A stretch of DNA of 64,000 nucleotides from Ruminococcus sp. (GCF_017549005.1 NZ_JAFYYT010000008.1:26530-90529), one strand, 5' to 3'. Positions 35,757-45,758 are shown, counted from the stretch's first letter. Numbers and translations are program-made. Notes: generated by a model from the letters alone, not told the origin.

Positions 35757-36242
35757 ATGCTGAAAAAGATACTCAGCAGCGAAGCCTGTGCGAAATGCAG
35801 GCTGTGCTGTATCTTCGACCGCTACGACGTATGGGAGACTCCCGTATTTACTGCGGAGCTCTGCGAAAAAATAAAAGCCGCCCGTCCTGAGGTGCAGTTT
35901 GTCACCAAGGACGGCGGCTATATATTCAGAGTGGGCGAGCTCAGGGGCGACGAGCTGTTCTCATGCCCTGCGCTCACGGAAAACGGCTGTATGCTGGGCG
36001 ACGAGAAGCCCTTCGACTGCCGCATATGGCCCTATCGTATCATGGAAGTGGGCGGCAGGCGAGCCATAACCTTTGCTTCCATATGCGACGAGCTGTACCA
36101 CCGCCCTCTGTCGGAGCTCGTTGGACTGCTGAAGGACGGGCTTGCAGATAAGATATTCGCCTATGCAGACGAGCACCCCGAGATAGTAAAGCCCTATTAC
36201 GAGGGATATCCCGTGCTTCTTTTTGAGAGGAAACCGCTCTGA
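35757..36242 (+). CDS. YkgJ-like cysteine-cluster protein
   Basis: A 161-residue protein with the Cys pattern of the zinc/iron-chelating YkgJ family: EACAKCRLCC at the N-terminus, then FSCPALTENGCMLGDEKPFD followed by CRIWP. The cluster probably binds Fe-S or Zn; the function of the family is poorly known. AAAGGAG precedes ATG 35757, 13 bases after azlD, so it is in the same transcript. Confidence 0.82.
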   Translation: MLKKILSSEACAKCRLCCIFDRYDVWETPVFTAELCEKIKAARPEVQFVTKDGGYIFRVGELRGDELFSCPALTENGCMLGDEKPFDCRIWPYRIMEVGGRRAITFASICDELYHRPLSELVGLLKDGLADKIFAYADEHPEIVKPYYEGYPVLLFERKPL

Positions 36243-36278
36243 GCATTTCAAAAGCGGGTGCTTTTATCACCTTAACGC

Positions 36279-37169
36279 TTACGTTTTATCCTGGTTGACG
36301 GAGAAAATATCCGCAACTTCAGTAAGGGTTATGTATGCAAGAGGGTCTATTTTCTGCACTATATCCTTCATTTTCATGACCTGGAAACGGTTCACCACAA
36401 AATACAGAACCGTGCGTTCCTCTCCCGAATAGCCGCCGACTGCCTTAATGAGCGTCATTCCGCAGCCGAACTGCGCCATAAGCTCCTTTTTTATTTTGTC
36501 GGGACAGGCTGTTATTATCATCGCCGCCTTTTCACGCTGAAGTCCGTCTACTATATAATCCACGGTTTTCAGCGCCGCTCCGTAGGTCACTATGGAGTAA
36601 AGGGGCAGTATCCAGCTGTGTATGACAGCTCCGCAGATGATATAAAGTATGACGTTGTAGACCATGACAAACGTGCCGACGGACAGTCCGAGGCGCTTGG
36701 CAAATATTACCGCCATTACTTCCATGCCGTCCATAGCTCCGCCGAAGCGTATGGCAAGACCGCTGCCGACGCCCGATATCACGCCGCCGAACAGAGCGCA
36801 CAGCAGCAGGTCCGTACCTGCAAGCGGTGAGGCTATGCTCACATCTATGGGCAGAACATCAGTGATCAACCACGACATCATCGAGTATACGGCTACGGTA
36901 TATATCGCCGACACGGTAAAGCTCAGTCCCTGCTTTTTAAGTCCGTACAGAAACAGCGGTATATTGAGGACTATCAGGAACACAGACAGCGAAAGCGCTT
37001 CGGGCGTTACCTGAGCCAGCAGCATGGAAGTTCCCGAAATTCCGCTGTCATAGAGCTTTACAGGCATAAGGAACAGGGTTATGCCGAAAGCGTTGACCGC
37101 TCCTGCCACTGTCAGCATGAAAAATCTGAACGGACTTATTTCCTTTATGGCTTCAAGTATTTTCTTCAT
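36279..37169 (-). CDS. YitT-family membrane protein
   Basis: A 296-residue protein with five or six N-terminal helices (SPFRFFMLTVAGAVNAFGIT, LPVKLYDSGISGTSMLLAQV, GGVISGVGSGLAIRFGGAMD) and a C-terminal DUF2179-type cytoplasmic domain (IITACPDKIKKELMAQ, then GMTLIKAVGGYSGEERTVLY). This is the standard YitT/YpjC architecture; substrate unknown. It is convergent with the YkgJ-like gene. Confidence 0.9.
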   Translation of the reverse strand: MKKILEAIKEISPFRFFMLTVAGAVNAFGITLFLMPVKLYDSGISGTSMLLAQVTPEALSLSVFLIVLNIPLFLYGLKKQGLSFTVSAIYTVAVYSMMSWLITDVLPIDVSIASPLAGTDLLLCALFGGVISGVGSGLAIRFGGAMDGMEVMAVIFAKRLGLSVGTFVMVYNVILYIICGAVIHSWILPLYSIVTYGAALKTVDYIVDGLQREKAAMIITACPDKIKKELMAQFGCGMTLIKAVGGYSGEERTVLYFVVNRFQVMKMKDIVQKIDPLAYITLTEVADIFSVNQDKT

Positions 37170-37196
37170 AAGAGCTCCCTTTTGCTTGATCTTTAT

Positions 37197-37232
37197 AAAA
37201 AAGAGGCACTTTCATTCTGAAAATGCCTCTTT
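37197..37232 (-). terminator. Terminator after the 72-residue gene
   Basis: On the minus strand AAAGAGGCA and TGCCTCTTTTTT flank a partly paired TTTC/GAAA extension and short loop. Confidence 0.75.
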
Positions 37233-37238
37233 GCACGA

Positions 37239-37457
37239 TCACTTCTTGATCTTCTCGACAATGTCGCCGACCTTGTCCTTGACCTTTTCAATATTCTCCT
37301 TGGTAGCCACCTTGCTGACCATTTCCTTTGCTTTTTCAAGATTGTCCTTGGTTGCTACCTTTGAAACTGTCTTTTCGATCTTCTCATCGGGAAGGTCTAT
37401 GCCTGTTTTTTTCTCAACAAATTCTACAGCTTCTTTTACACCTTTTTTGATCTCCAT
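37239..37457 (-). CDS. Small Lys-rich helical protein
   Basis: A 72-residue, highly charged helical protein with a short internal repeat: KTVSKVATKDNLEKAKEM and VSKVATKENIEKVKDKV. No signal peptide, membrane helix or Cys. AGAAGG lies 8 bases before ATG 37457 and a strong terminator follows, so it is a genuine single-gene unit. It resembles small stress-type or histone-like helical proteins only in composition; no family recognised. Confidence 0.72.
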   Translation of the reverse strand: MEIKKGVKEAVEFVEKKTGIDLPDEKIEKTVSKVATKDNLEKAKEMVSKVATKENIEKVKDKVGDIVEKIKK

Positions 37458-37698
37458 AGGGGATACCTTCTTTCGATAAAATTTATATATTTATTGTATC
37501 ACACTTTTTTTATAAATGCAATATTCTGATATGATTTTTTTGGTTGCAACTTTGAAATGCCCGAAAAACAGCGGATCGCAACCGGCGATTGACAAATTGT
37601 AAAGCAGAGTTGCTTGTATGTAACCGCCCGAAATGTTAGAATAAGAACATGGAAAACGAAAATGTTTCCGCAGAAAAAACTCAACGGAGGATATAAAT

Positions 37699-38673
37699 AT
37701 GATACTCGCAGACAAGATAATCGAACTAAGAAAAAAGGCAGGTATGTCTCAGGAAGAGCTTGCCGAGAAGCTCGGTGTGAGCCGCCAGTCAATATCAAAA
37801 TGGGAGGGCGCTCAGTCAACTCCCGACCTCAACCGTATATTGCAGCTCGCTGAAATATTCAATGTCAGCACAGACACCCTCCTTAAAGACAGTATCGAGC
37901 TCACCGAAGCTCCTGCCGCAGCCGCCGAAGCTGCCGTAGAGACCGAGCCGCCTCTCCGCAAGGTATCAATGGAAGAAGCGAATACATTCCTTGAAGTGAA
38001 CGAAAAGCGCTCATTACGCACTCCCATAGGAGTTGTCCTGTGCATATGTTGCTGTCTGCCCATTATACTTTTAGATATTTTCGAGCCCTTTATTGGAGCA
38101 CCCGGTATCATCGGAGTACCGCTCATGTTTATAATGGTAGCCATTGCAGTGGGCCTGTTCATTACCTCGGGCAAGCAGATAAAGCGCTACGAGTACCTCG
38201 AAAAGGAGGGTATCGACACCGAATACGGCGTTTCGGGCATGGTAAACGAGAAAAAGGCAAAATTCGAGACAAAGCATACCCTCTTCCTTATCACAGGCGT
38301 TATCCTTTTCATAGTCTCATTCATACCCTTAATAGTTTTCACAGAGGTATTTCCCGAGAGCAGTTTCTGTGAAGCCCTCTCGCTGATGATAATGTTCGGA
38401 GCCATCGCTGTCGGCGTGGGACTTATAGTCCATGTGTCCATAAAAATGGGCGGATACAAGCGTCTTCTTGAGGAGGACGACTTCTCAAGGCAGAAAAAAG
38501 AGCGCACAAACAAAACATCGGGACCTGTTTCCTTATACTGGTGCATTATCGTTGCAGTATATCTCGCTTACAGCTTTATTACCAACGACTGGGGCAGATC
38601 GTGGATAATATGGCCTGTAGCAGCAGTCCTCACACCTGTTGTCATGGCCATTGCGGACAAGGTAAGAAAATAA
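37699..38673 (+). CDS. XRE-type regulator with C-terminal membrane domain
   Basis: A 324-residue protein. The N-terminal helix-turn-helix is classical: [53 protein letters not shown] (1-65). After an Ala/Glu linker there are about six hydrophobic helices in three pairs ([55 protein letters not shown] and on). Such HTH-membrane fusions are common in Clostridia and may sense membrane or envelope signals. CGGAGGA precedes ATG 37699. Confidence 0.88.
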   Translation: MILADKIIELRKKAGMSQEELAEKLGVSRQSISKWEGAQSTPDLNRILQLAEIFNVSTDTLLKDSIELTEAPAAAAEAAVETEPPLRKVSMEEANTFLEVNEKRSLRTPIGVVLCICCCLPIILLDIFEPFIGAPGIIGVPLMFIMVAIAVGLFITSGKQIKRYEYLEKEGIDTEYGVSGMVNEKKAKFETKHTLFLITGVILFIVSFIPLIVFTEVFPESSFCEALSLMIMFGAIAVGVGLIVHVSIKMGGYKRLLEEDDFSRQKKERTNKTSGPVSLYWCIIVAVYLAYSFITNDWGRSWIIWPVAAVLTPVVMAIADKVRK

Positions 38674-38706
38674 GGGAACAGCCCCAGCCAACATGATATA
38701 GTTCAA

Positions 38707-38735
38707 TAAAAGCCGCAGTTTTTACTGCGGCTTTA
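38707..38735. terminator. Bidirectional terminator
   Basis: AAAGCCGCAGT, loop TTTT, ACTGCGGCTTT between convergent genes. Confidence 0.8.
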
Positions 38736-38739
38736 CTGT

Positions 38740-39525
38740 TTATATGTTACTGCTCTGTGAGGGCGGCTGTTCTGTGGGTGGTGCTGGCTGTTCCGCAGGG
38801 GGCGGAGGCGTCGGCGGCAATACGGGCGGTTCTGCACCGCTTACCGCAGGCTGTGCGTTCTTAGTCTCCAGATAGCACGCCGCGGCTGTCGCCAATAGCA
38901 TCAGCAGACACAGCAATAGTCCGAATTTCGATTTGACCTTTATGTATTTCGCATATTCTTTCGGGAAATCATAGTAACTGCGGAACGATACCCTGAAAAG
39001 AAGCAGAACAAGTGCGGAAATTCCGCTGACTATAGAAGCAAGCTTGAGATTTTTCTTTGTGAAGATCATCACAGCTGCTGCAATTCCGCCGCCGAACGCT
39101 GCAATAAGGAAGATATTCGGCTTCGGGTCTGACTTGGATTCAGAATTTGACATAACAGAGTCGTCCTTCTTTTCAATGCTGAACATAAGACGGACTCCCG
39201 AATAATTCTCCTTTATGGACTTGTCCTGAGTACAGGATACCGAAACGAACGGCAGGAAAAACGCTAAAAGCGCCACAAGCACGCAGACCTTTGCTATGAG
39301 AGCAAGAGGAAGTCCTGCTGTCTTCTGAGCTGCGAGGTCTGTTACCGAATCAGCAAGCTCCTTTACGGAAGCGCCTGCGTTAGCTGCATTTGCCGTCTGC
39401 TGGGGAGCGGCTGCCTGCGCCGTAGCTTCTGCTTTCGGTGCAGCATTTTTCGTCAGGGCTCCTCCGCATGAGGGACAAGTCTCAGAACCGTCGGGGATCT
39501 GAGTTCCACAGTGTTTGCAAAACAT
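38740..39525 (-). CDS. Zinc-ribbon membrane protein with proline-rich tail
   Basis: A 261-residue protein. It begins with a zinc ribbon (FCKHCGTQIPDGSETCPSCG), then an Ala-rich linker, three or four hydrophobic helices (about 85-105, 140-160, 167-183, 205-222) and a C-terminal Pro-rich tail (PPTPPPPAEQPAPPTEQPPS). ATG 39525 is chosen since AAGGAGG lies 8 bases upstream; the longer frame adds MIIKEVII from the ribosome-site region. Zinc-ribbon membrane proteins of this kind are common in gut Clostridia; function unknown. Confidence 0.82.
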   Translation of the reverse strand: MFCKHCGTQIPDGSETCPSCGGALTKNAAPKAEATAQAAAPQQTANAANAGASVKELADSVTDLAAQKTAGLPLALIAKVCVLVALLAFFLPFVSVSCTQDKSIKENYSGVRLMFSIEKKDDSVMSNSESKSDPKPNIFLIAAFGGGIAAAVMIFTKKNLKLASIVSGISALVLLLFRVSFRSYYDFPKEYAKYIKVKSKFGLLLCLLMLLATAAACYLETKNAQPAVSGAEPPVLPPTPPPPAEQPAPPTEQPPSQSSNI

Positions 39526-39567
39526 AATAATTACCTCCTTAATTATCATAACGGAATATTATGTCAT

Positions 39568-39596
39568 ATTTTAACATATTTTCACCATTGTGTCAA
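39568..39596 (-). promoter_or_regulatory. Promoter of the zinc-ribbon protein gene
   Basis: On the minus strand perfect TTGACA (39596-39591), 17-bp spacer, TAAAAT (39573-39568). Confidence 0.75.
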
Positions 39597-39637
39597 GAAG
39601 AATATATAAAAATCGTCGCCTGCGGAGAAGTGCCTGC

Positions 39638-39665
39638 AAAAAAGGCAGACCTGCGGTCTGCCTTT
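39638..39665 (-). terminator. Terminator of the S26-like membrane protein gene
   Basis: AAAGGCAGACC, loop, GGTCTGCCTTT, with a T-run on the minus strand. Confidence 0.8.
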
Positions 39666-39672
39666 GGTTTTA

Positions 39673-40923
39673 TCAAAGTTTCTTCTTTTCTTCCTCTATC
39701 ATCTTGATGAGGTCGTCTACGGACATATTTGACGGCGACTTCTTCTTTTCGTTGCGCTCGCTCTTGTCGATGATATCCGAAATATCAGGTGTGCTGCTCT
39801 TCTTCGGCTTAGGAGCTGCTGCTGAAGGAGCAGACTGGCTTCTGAGAGGAGTTGTCTTGGGAACGTCGTTCCTTGACATTTCCGCAAGCTGGCTCTTTGA
39901 AAGGATACCGGTGTTATCTGTTACCGGCTCTGAGACTGCAGGTCTCTGAGCTGTATTTGTATTTACTGCCGCTGTGGAAGCAGAAGCCGCAGCTGCTGCC
40001 TTTACGCTGAATGAACCTGTGCGCTCGCGCTCTGCCTCGGCTGTCTTTCTGAGCATTTCTTCTCTCAGTGCGTCGGCTGTGGGAGCTGTAGATGATGAAC
40101 CGCCCACGTTCTTTGCAGCAAATGTACTCTCGGCGCTGCGCTGTGCCTTGAACTGCATTGTACGCTCCTTTTCCTTCTGGTAAGGAGAATCGGGATTAAC
40201 CTTCTTCTGGCTGAAGTTCTCGGCTATGGACATCTTCTTGCGCTCGAGCTCATTGCTCGGCTGAATCTCCTGTGATGGTTCAAAGAGAGGATTTGCATTC
40301 TTTTCATGGAGATTCTTCCTGCTCTCGGAAACTGCTCTCTCCTTTTCCTTCTCGTCGTACTCATAGAAGCCGAAGTCCTCGTCATCGTCGCCCTTTGAAG
40401 AAGCTATCTTTGCGATGAAGAATATCACAAGAAGTACACAGGGGAGCACGAGAAGTGCGAATATGCCCTTTATTCCCGAAGCGAACTTAATGAACGAACC
40501 TATGCCGAGACTCTGATTGTAGCCCGTACATTTTGCAAGTATCTTGTCCTTTGTAATGGACTCTTCACTTCCGACCTTCGTTGCGTCTGCGGTAATGTAC
40601 TTCTGAGTACCGTCATCGGCAGTAACTATGTCGAAGATACTGAGCACCTTGAGCGTCTCGGGAGCGTCCGCAGGATAACAGAGGACGATATCGCCCTTTG
40701 ATATGGTCTCGTTCTTTGCGTCAGCCGCAAGAAGTGCAGCTCCCTCCGTAACGCTGTCGCCCATGTTGTCGGTCTCTCTGACCACATAGACGTATCTGCC
40801 GAAGAGCTTCGGGGTCTTTCCGCCCGAGAACGCAATATTGATAATGATCGACAATACGATCAGAATTATGCTAAGCGCGATAAGAACAAATTTAAGTATT
40901 GAGAAGCGTTTTTCCTTTTCCAT
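39673..40923 (-). CDS. Signal-peptidase-like (S26) membrane protein, apparently degenerate, with charged tail
   Basis: A 416-residue protein. Residues 1-170 have the layout of archaeal-type signal peptidase I: an N-terminal helix (LKFVLIALSIILIVLSIIIN), an external beta domain with ISKGDIVLCYP (the GD-x-V motif), and a second helix (GIFALLVLPCVLLVIFFIAK). The catalytic SMEP-type Ser motif is not seen; the matching place reads ETDNMGDSV, so it is probably not a working peptidase. A 240-residue cytoplasmic tail rich in Lys, Glu, Ser and Ala follows, ending in DDLIKMIEEEKKKL. Function unknown. Confidence 0.6.
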   Translation of the reverse strand: MEKEKRFSILKFVLIALSIILIVLSIIINIAFSGGKTPKLFGRYVYVVRETDNMGDSVTEGAALLAADAKNETISKGDIVLCYPADAPETLKVLSIFDIVTADDGTQKYITADATKVGSEESITKDKILAKCTGYNQSLGIGSFIKFASGIKGIFALLVLPCVLLVIFFIAKIASSKGDDDEDFGFYEYDEKEKERAVSESRKNLHEKNANPLFEPSQEIQPSNELERKKMSIAENFSQKKVNPDSPYQKEKERTMQFKAQRSAESTFAAKNVGGSSSTAPTADALREEMLRKTAEAERERTGSFSVKAAAAASASTAAVNTNTAQRPAVSEPVTDNTGILSKSQLAEMSRNDVPKTTPLRSQSAPSAAAPKPKKSSTPDISDIIDKSERNEKKKSPSNMSVDDLIKMIEEEKKKL

Positions 40924-40976
40924 TTTACATCACCTTTACGTTTTCTTTTGTTGTCTTTTTATTTCTACACTTTTCC

Positions 40977-40994
40977 GGTCATATTTTTATGACC
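40977..40994. promoter_or_regulatory. Operator-like palindrome
   Basis: GGTCAT-N6-ATGACC lies just downstream of the predicted minus-strand transcription start of the S26-like gene, a typical repressor position. Confidence 0.5.
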
Positions 40995-41002
40995 ACTTTA
41001 CT

Positions 41003-41031
41003 ATTATATCACATATTTATACAAATTTCAA
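41003..41031 (-). promoter_or_regulatory. Promoter of the S26-like gene
   Basis: On the minus strand TTGAAA (41031-41026), 17-bp spacer, perfect TATAAT (41008-41003). Confidence 0.75.
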
Positions 41032-41251
41032 ATATTTTTTTGAATATTTCTAAGTTTTATTTTTTAAATATATGTAAGCCGTTCTCACTCCTGTTTTTTC
41101 GTCCCGTATGTGCATATCATATATGGTGCGGACCTCGTTTTGCACAAATTGCACAATCATCATCTTCCTTGTTTCCGCATATAAAACTATTTGTTTTGTC
41201 GTTATCCGCAATATATAAATTTCGTTGACAAATATTTGTATATTAATGCAC
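41032..41251. other. AT-rich spacer between divergent promoters
   Basis: About 220 bases between divergent promoters with no gene on either strand; I see no further element in it. Confidence 0.4.
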
Positions 41252-41280
41252 TTGAAAAAAACTTTTTTTCATAGTATAAT
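41252..41280 (+). promoter_or_regulatory. Promoter of the glycogen phosphorylase operon
   Basis: TTGAAA at 41252-41257, perfect TATAAT at 41275-41280, 17-bp spacing, about 110 bases before the start codon. Confidence 0.72.
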
Positions 41281-41397
41281 GAATGTGTATACTGTTCGTA
41301 GAGGGATTTTCCGCTGTTTTCCGAAAGCAGGTAGTAAAATCCGAGGATATTATACGAGCAGTAATAAAGCCGTCCTGCGGCAGATTGGAGATAATTT

Positions 41398-43806
41398 ATG
41401 GCTACTAAAAAAGCAAATCCTCTGATGGACAAGATCAAAGAAGAGTTTCCGAGAAAGCTCCAGCTTTTATACAGCGTTTCTCCCGAAGAAGCTTCAGACA
41501 AACAGGTTTACCATGTTCTCTCCTCACTGATAGTCGAGATACTTGGTGCAAAGAGGCAAAGCTTCATAAATCATACCAGCTCTGTGGGCGGCAAGCAGAT
41601 ATACTACCTTTCGATGGAGTTCCTCATGGGACGCTCCCTCAAGACCAGCATCTACAATCTTGAGCTTGCCGACGGAATAAAGGAAATGCTCAAGCCCTAT
41701 GATATAAACCTTGAGAAGATATACAAGATGGAGCCCGACGCAGGCCTCGGAAACGGCGGCCTCGGCAGACTTGCAGCCTGCTATCTCGACGGTCTCGCGA
41801 CCATGGCTTTTCCTGCAATGGGATATTCCTTATGCTATGAGTACGGAATCTTCCAGCAGAAGCTCGAGGACGGCTGGCAGACAGAGCTCCCCGACAACTG
41901 GCTCCCCGGCGGCTCGGTATGGCTCGTTCCTAAGCCCGAGCTCTCCATAGACGTCCACTTTGAGGGCGATCTCCAGGAATACTGGGACAACCAGTACCAC
42001 TATATCTCTCATGTGAACTACAACACGGTAGTTGCAACTCCGTATGACCTGTACGTTTCGGGCTACGGCTCGGAGGGAGTTTCAGTGCTCCGTCTGTGGT
42101 CGGCAAAGGCTCCGAACTTCAACATGGAGATGTTCAACAGCGGCAACTACGAAGCGGCTCTCGCTCAGAACTCTGTGGCAAACGCTATTTCTAAAGTGCT
42201 TTATCCAAACGACAACCACCTGGAGGGAAAGAGTCTCCGCCTGCGTCAGCAGTACTTCCTCTGCGCGGCTTCCATAGGCGACATCGTAAGCGCTCATATG
42301 GCTGTATACGGTACTCTCGAAAACCTGGCGGACAAGGTCGCCATACACATAAACGATACCCACCCGACTCTTGCTATCCCCGAGCTCATGAGGATACTCC
42401 TTGACGACTGCGGCTACAGCTGGGAAAAATCATGGGATATCGTCACAAGGACATTCGCATATACCAACCATACAGTTATGGCAGAAGCTCTCGAAAAATG
42501 GGACGTTAACCTCGTAAAGCAGATAATCCCGAGAATTTTCTCCATCATCATCGAGATAAACAACCGCTACTGCCAGTCTCTCGCAGAGTGGAACGGCGAC
42601 GACTGTGCAAAGACCTCACGTATGTCCATCGTCAAGGACAATCAGATACACATGGCTACTCTCTGCGTTGCGGCTTCACACAGCGTAAACGGCGTATCGA
42701 AGCTCCATTCCGAGATAATCAAGCAGTCCGTTTTCCATGAGGAATTCGAGCATACTCCCGAAAAGTTCAAGAACGTAACAAACGGTATCGCATACAGAAG
42801 ATGGCTGTATCAGTCAAATCCTGCCCTTACAAAGCTCCTTACGGACACTATCGGTCCCAAGTTCATCAAGGACGGCGCAGAGCTTGAGAATTTCAGGAAG
42901 TTCCAGGACGATAAGGAAGTTCTCGAGAAGCTCATGGCTGTCAAGAAGGAAAACAAGGAAGCCTTTGCGAAGTACGTCAAGGCTGAATCGGGCATAGAGC
43001 TCAATACCAACAGCATTTTCGACGTGCAGGTAAAGCGTCTCCACGAATACAAGAGACAGCACCTCAACGTCATGAATATACTCACTGACTACGCTTATCT
43101 CCTCAACGACCCGGACGCTCCCTTTACGCCAAAGACCTATATCTTCGCGGCAAAGGCTGCTCCCGGCTACTACCTTGCAAAGCAGATAATCAAGATGATA
43201 TGGGCTATATCCGAGGAAATAAAGCGCAACCCCAAGATAAGCGAGAAGCTTGCAGTGGTATTCCTTGAGAATTACTGCGTAACTCTCTCAGAGCACCTCA
43301 TGCCTGCATCTGATGTTTCCGAGCAGATATCCCTTGCAGGAACAGAAGCTTCGGGAACAGGCAATATGAAGCTCATGCTCAACGGAGCCGTTACCCTCGG
43401 TACTCTCGACGGCGCCAACATCGAGATAAAGGAAGCCTGCGGCGACGATAATATCGTTATCTTCGGCATGACCACACCGCAGGTCAACGAACTCAGATAC
43501 AGGGGCTATCACCCCAATGACTGCTACAACTACGACCCGCGCATACGCGAGGCTATCGACCGTATGTACCACGGCATAAACGGCTGCACCTTCAACGATG
43601 TGGCAAATTCGCTGAAAAACAACGATCCTTACATGGTACTCGCTGATTTTGACAGCTACAGAAAGGCTCAGCACTATATCACACAGTGCTACAACGACAA
43701 GCTCAAATGGGCTAAGATGTCCCTGAACAATATCGCAGGCGCAGGTATTTTCTCAGCAGACCGTGCTGTTACGGAATATGCAGAAAATATCTGGCACCTC
43801 AGATAA
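41398..43806 (+). CDS. glgP: Glycogen/alpha-glucan phosphorylase
   Basis: An 802-residue enzyme that releases glucose-1-phosphate from the ends of alpha-1,4-glucans with phosphate. Family segments include YYLSMEFLMGRSL, the pocket DAGLGNGGLGRLAACYLDGL, and the pyridoxal phosphate site TEASGTGNMKLMLNGAVTLG with the Lys at about 658. TTGGAGA lies 9 bases before ATG 41398. A GH13 amylase follows after 27 bases, so the two form an operon for breaking down stored or imported glucans. Confidence 0.95.
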   Translation: MATKKANPLMDKIKEEFPRKLQLLYSVSPEEASDKQVYHVLSSLIVEILGAKRQSFINHTSSVGGKQIYYLSMEFLMGRSLKTSIYNLELADGIKEMLKPYDINLEKIYKMEPDAGLGNGGLGRLAACYLDGLATMAFPAMGYSLCYEYGIFQQKLEDGWQTELPDNWLPGGSVWLVPKPELSIDVHFEGDLQEYWDNQYHYISHVNYNTVVATPYDLYVSGYGSEGVSVLRLWSAKAPNFNMEMFNSGNYEAALAQNSVANAISKVLYPNDNHLEGKSLRLRQQYFLCAASIGDIVSAHMAVYGTLENLADKVAIHINDTHPTLAIPELMRILLDDCGYSWEKSWDIVTRTFAYTNHTVMAEALEKWDVNLVKQIIPRIFSIIIEINNRYCQSLAEWNGDDCAKTSRMSIVKDNQIHMATLCVAASHSVNGVSKLHSEIIKQSVFHEEFEHTPEKFKNVTNGIAYRRWLYQSNPALTKLLTDTIGPKFIKDGAELENFRKFQDDKEVLEKLMAVKKENKEAFAKYVKAESGIELNTNSIFDVQVKRLHEYKRQHLNVMNILTDYAYLLNDPDAPFTPKTYIFAAKAAPGYYLAKQIIKMIWAISEEIKRNPKISEKLAVVFLENYCVTLSEHLMPASDVSEQISLAGTEASGTGNMKLMLNGAVTLGTLDGANIEIKEACGDDNIVIFGMTTPQVNELRYRGYHPNDCYNYDPRIREAIDRMYHGINGCTFNDVANSLKNNDPYMVLADFDSYRKAQHYITQCYNDKLKWAKMSLNNIAGAGIFSADRAVTEYAENIWHLR

Positions 43807-43833
43807 AAAATACCGATAAACGGAGTGTTTTAA

Positions 43834-45720
43834 ATGAAACCTTTATATGACACCTGGGATCCCATGTATAAATCCATATTCGGCGCTGTAAGGCAGTATG
43901 AGACCTGCCGCTTCACCATAAGGCTGCCGAAGAACGTCCGTCCCGACTATTCTCCTGTACTGGTGCTCTTCCGAACAGGCTTCAAGGAGCGCTTTATCAC
44001 CATGAACTCAGTGGAGGAGGAAGAGGACTGCATTGCATACTCGGCTGAGTACAATGCAAGATATACCGACGTTCATTTCTACTATTTCTCGTACACCGAG
44101 GGCGGTACGCGCCACTATATCAAGAGGATAAATATCCATGAGGGCGGACTTGACGCAGGAGAGATGTTCCAGCTGACGGTCTACAACAGCACCTATGAGA
44201 CCCCTGATTTCCTCAAGGGCGGCGTTATGTACCAGATTTTCCCCGACCGTTTCTGCAACAGCGGCAAGCCTAAGGAGAATATCCCCGAGGGCCGTATCCT
44301 CCGCGACGACTGGGGCGGAACTCCGCTCTACAAGCCCGACGAGAACGGTCACGTATGGAACAACGACTACTTCGGCGGAGATTTCGAGGGTATAAAGTCA
44401 AAGCTCCCTTACCTGAAGGGACTGGGAGTTACCTGCATCTACCTCAATCCTATCTTTGAGGCTCACGAAAACCACCGCTACAATACGGCAAACTACATGA
44501 AGGCAGACCCTCTTCTCGGTACCAACGAGGAGTTCGAGGAGCTCTGCAAGGCTGCCGAAAGCTTCGGCATATCCATAGTTCTTGACGGAGTTTTCTCACA
44601 TACGGGCGCGGACAGCGTTTACTTCAACAAGTACGGACGCTATCCGGATCTCGGCGCTTATCAGTCACAGGAAAGCCCCTATTACGACTGGTACAGCTTC
44701 ATCGAATTCCCCGACGTGTACGAGGCGTGGTGGGGAATAGATACTCTCCCCAATGTTTTCGAGAACAATGAGGACTATACTGAATATATCTGCGGCGACG
44801 AAGGCGTTCTGCGCTACTGGCTGGACAGAGGCGCCGCAGGCTACCGTCTTGACGTTGCAGACGAGCTCCCCGACAAGTTCCTGGGAAATCTGAGAAAATG
44901 CGTCAAGGATTACGACAGCAGCAAGGTCATAATCGGCGAGGTATGGGAGGACGCCACAAATAAGGAGAGCTACGGCATAAAGCGCCGCTATCTTCTCGGC
45001 GACCAGCTCGACTCGGTAATGAACTACCCGTTCCGCGAAGCTATCATGAACTTCATAAAAGGCGGCAAGCCTGTCGATTTCATCAACACGGTAATGACGA
45101 TCGTCGAACACTACCCTAAGCCGACTATCGACGTACTTATGAACTTTGTCTCCACTCATGATATCGAGCGCGCTATCAACCGCCTTGCAGGCGACGACTG
45201 CGAGGGCAAGAGCAAGGAGTGGATGGCAGAGCGCTACCTCACACCCGAGCAGTATGAGCACGGAAAGGAAATGCTCAAGGCAGCTATGGCTATACAGTTC
45301 TTCCTCCCCGGTGTACCGAGTATATACTACGGCGACGAGGCAGGACTTCAGGGCTATAAAGACCCATTCAACCGCCGCTGCTACCCCTGGGGAAATGAGG
45401 ATACAGACCTTATCGAATACGTTTCCGAGCTCAGCCGCGTAAGAAAGTCCATACCGAGTATGCGCGACGGAATGATATTCTTCGTCATAAACGAAAAGGA
45501 GACCCACGACAGCCGTCTTATCGGCTTTGCGCGTAAGGGACAGAAACAGGAGTATATCTTCTTCATCAACAGGAGCAGCGATACGGTACAGCTCGGAAAT
45601 ATCAGCGGAATACTCTCGCGCTACAGCGATATACAGCCATTCTACGGCGAATATATGGACGATACTATTACGGTAAAGCCCTACGGATATACGATAATCA
45701 AGGCAAACTTCGTAAAATAA
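43834..45720 (+). CDS. GH13 alpha-amylase family enzyme (neopullulanase/cyclomaltodextrinase-like)
   Basis: A 628-residue glycoside hydrolase. An N-terminal beta domain (about 1-125) like CBM34 precedes the barrel: VMYQIFPDRFCN, LDGVFSHTG, the nucleophile Asp in GYRLDVADELP, the acid/base Glu in VIIGEVWED, and FVSTHDIERA. A small C-terminal beta domain ends the protein. There is no signal peptide, so it acts on short glucans in the cytoplasm together with glycogen phosphorylase just upstream. CGGAG precedes ATG 43834. Exact bond specificity is not certain. Confidence 0.92.
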   Translation: MKPLYDTWDPMYKSIFGAVRQYETCRFTIRLPKNVRPDYSPVLVLFRTGFKERFITMNSVEEEEDCIAYSAEYNARYTDVHFYYFSYTEGGTRHYIKRINIHEGGLDAGEMFQLTVYNSTYETPDFLKGGVMYQIFPDRFCNSGKPKENIPEGRILRDDWGGTPLYKPDENGHVWNNDYFGGDFEGIKSKLPYLKGLGVTCIYLNPIFEAHENHRYNTANYMKADPLLGTNEEFEELCKAAESFGISIVLDGVFSHTGADSVYFNKYGRYPDLGAYQSQESPYYDWYSFIEFPDVYEAWWGIDTLPNVFENNEDYTEYICGDEGVLRYWLDRGAAGYRLDVADELPDKFLGNLRKCVKDYDSSKVIIGEVWEDATNKESYGIKRRYLLGDQLDSVMNYPFREAIMNFIKGGKPVDFINTVMTIVEHYPKPTIDVLMNFVSTHDIERAINRLAGDDCEGKSKEWMAERYLTPEQYEHGKEMLKAAMAIQFFLPGVPSIYYGDEAGLQGYKDPFNRRCYPWGNEDTDLIEYVSELSRVRKSIPSMRDGMIFFVINEKETHDSRLIGFARKGQKQEYIFFINRSSDTVQLGNISGILSRYSDIQPFYGEYMDDTITVKPYGYTIIKANFVK

Positions 45721-45758
45721 AGGAAGGTGAGCAGCTGTGAAGCTGACGATTGATGAAG

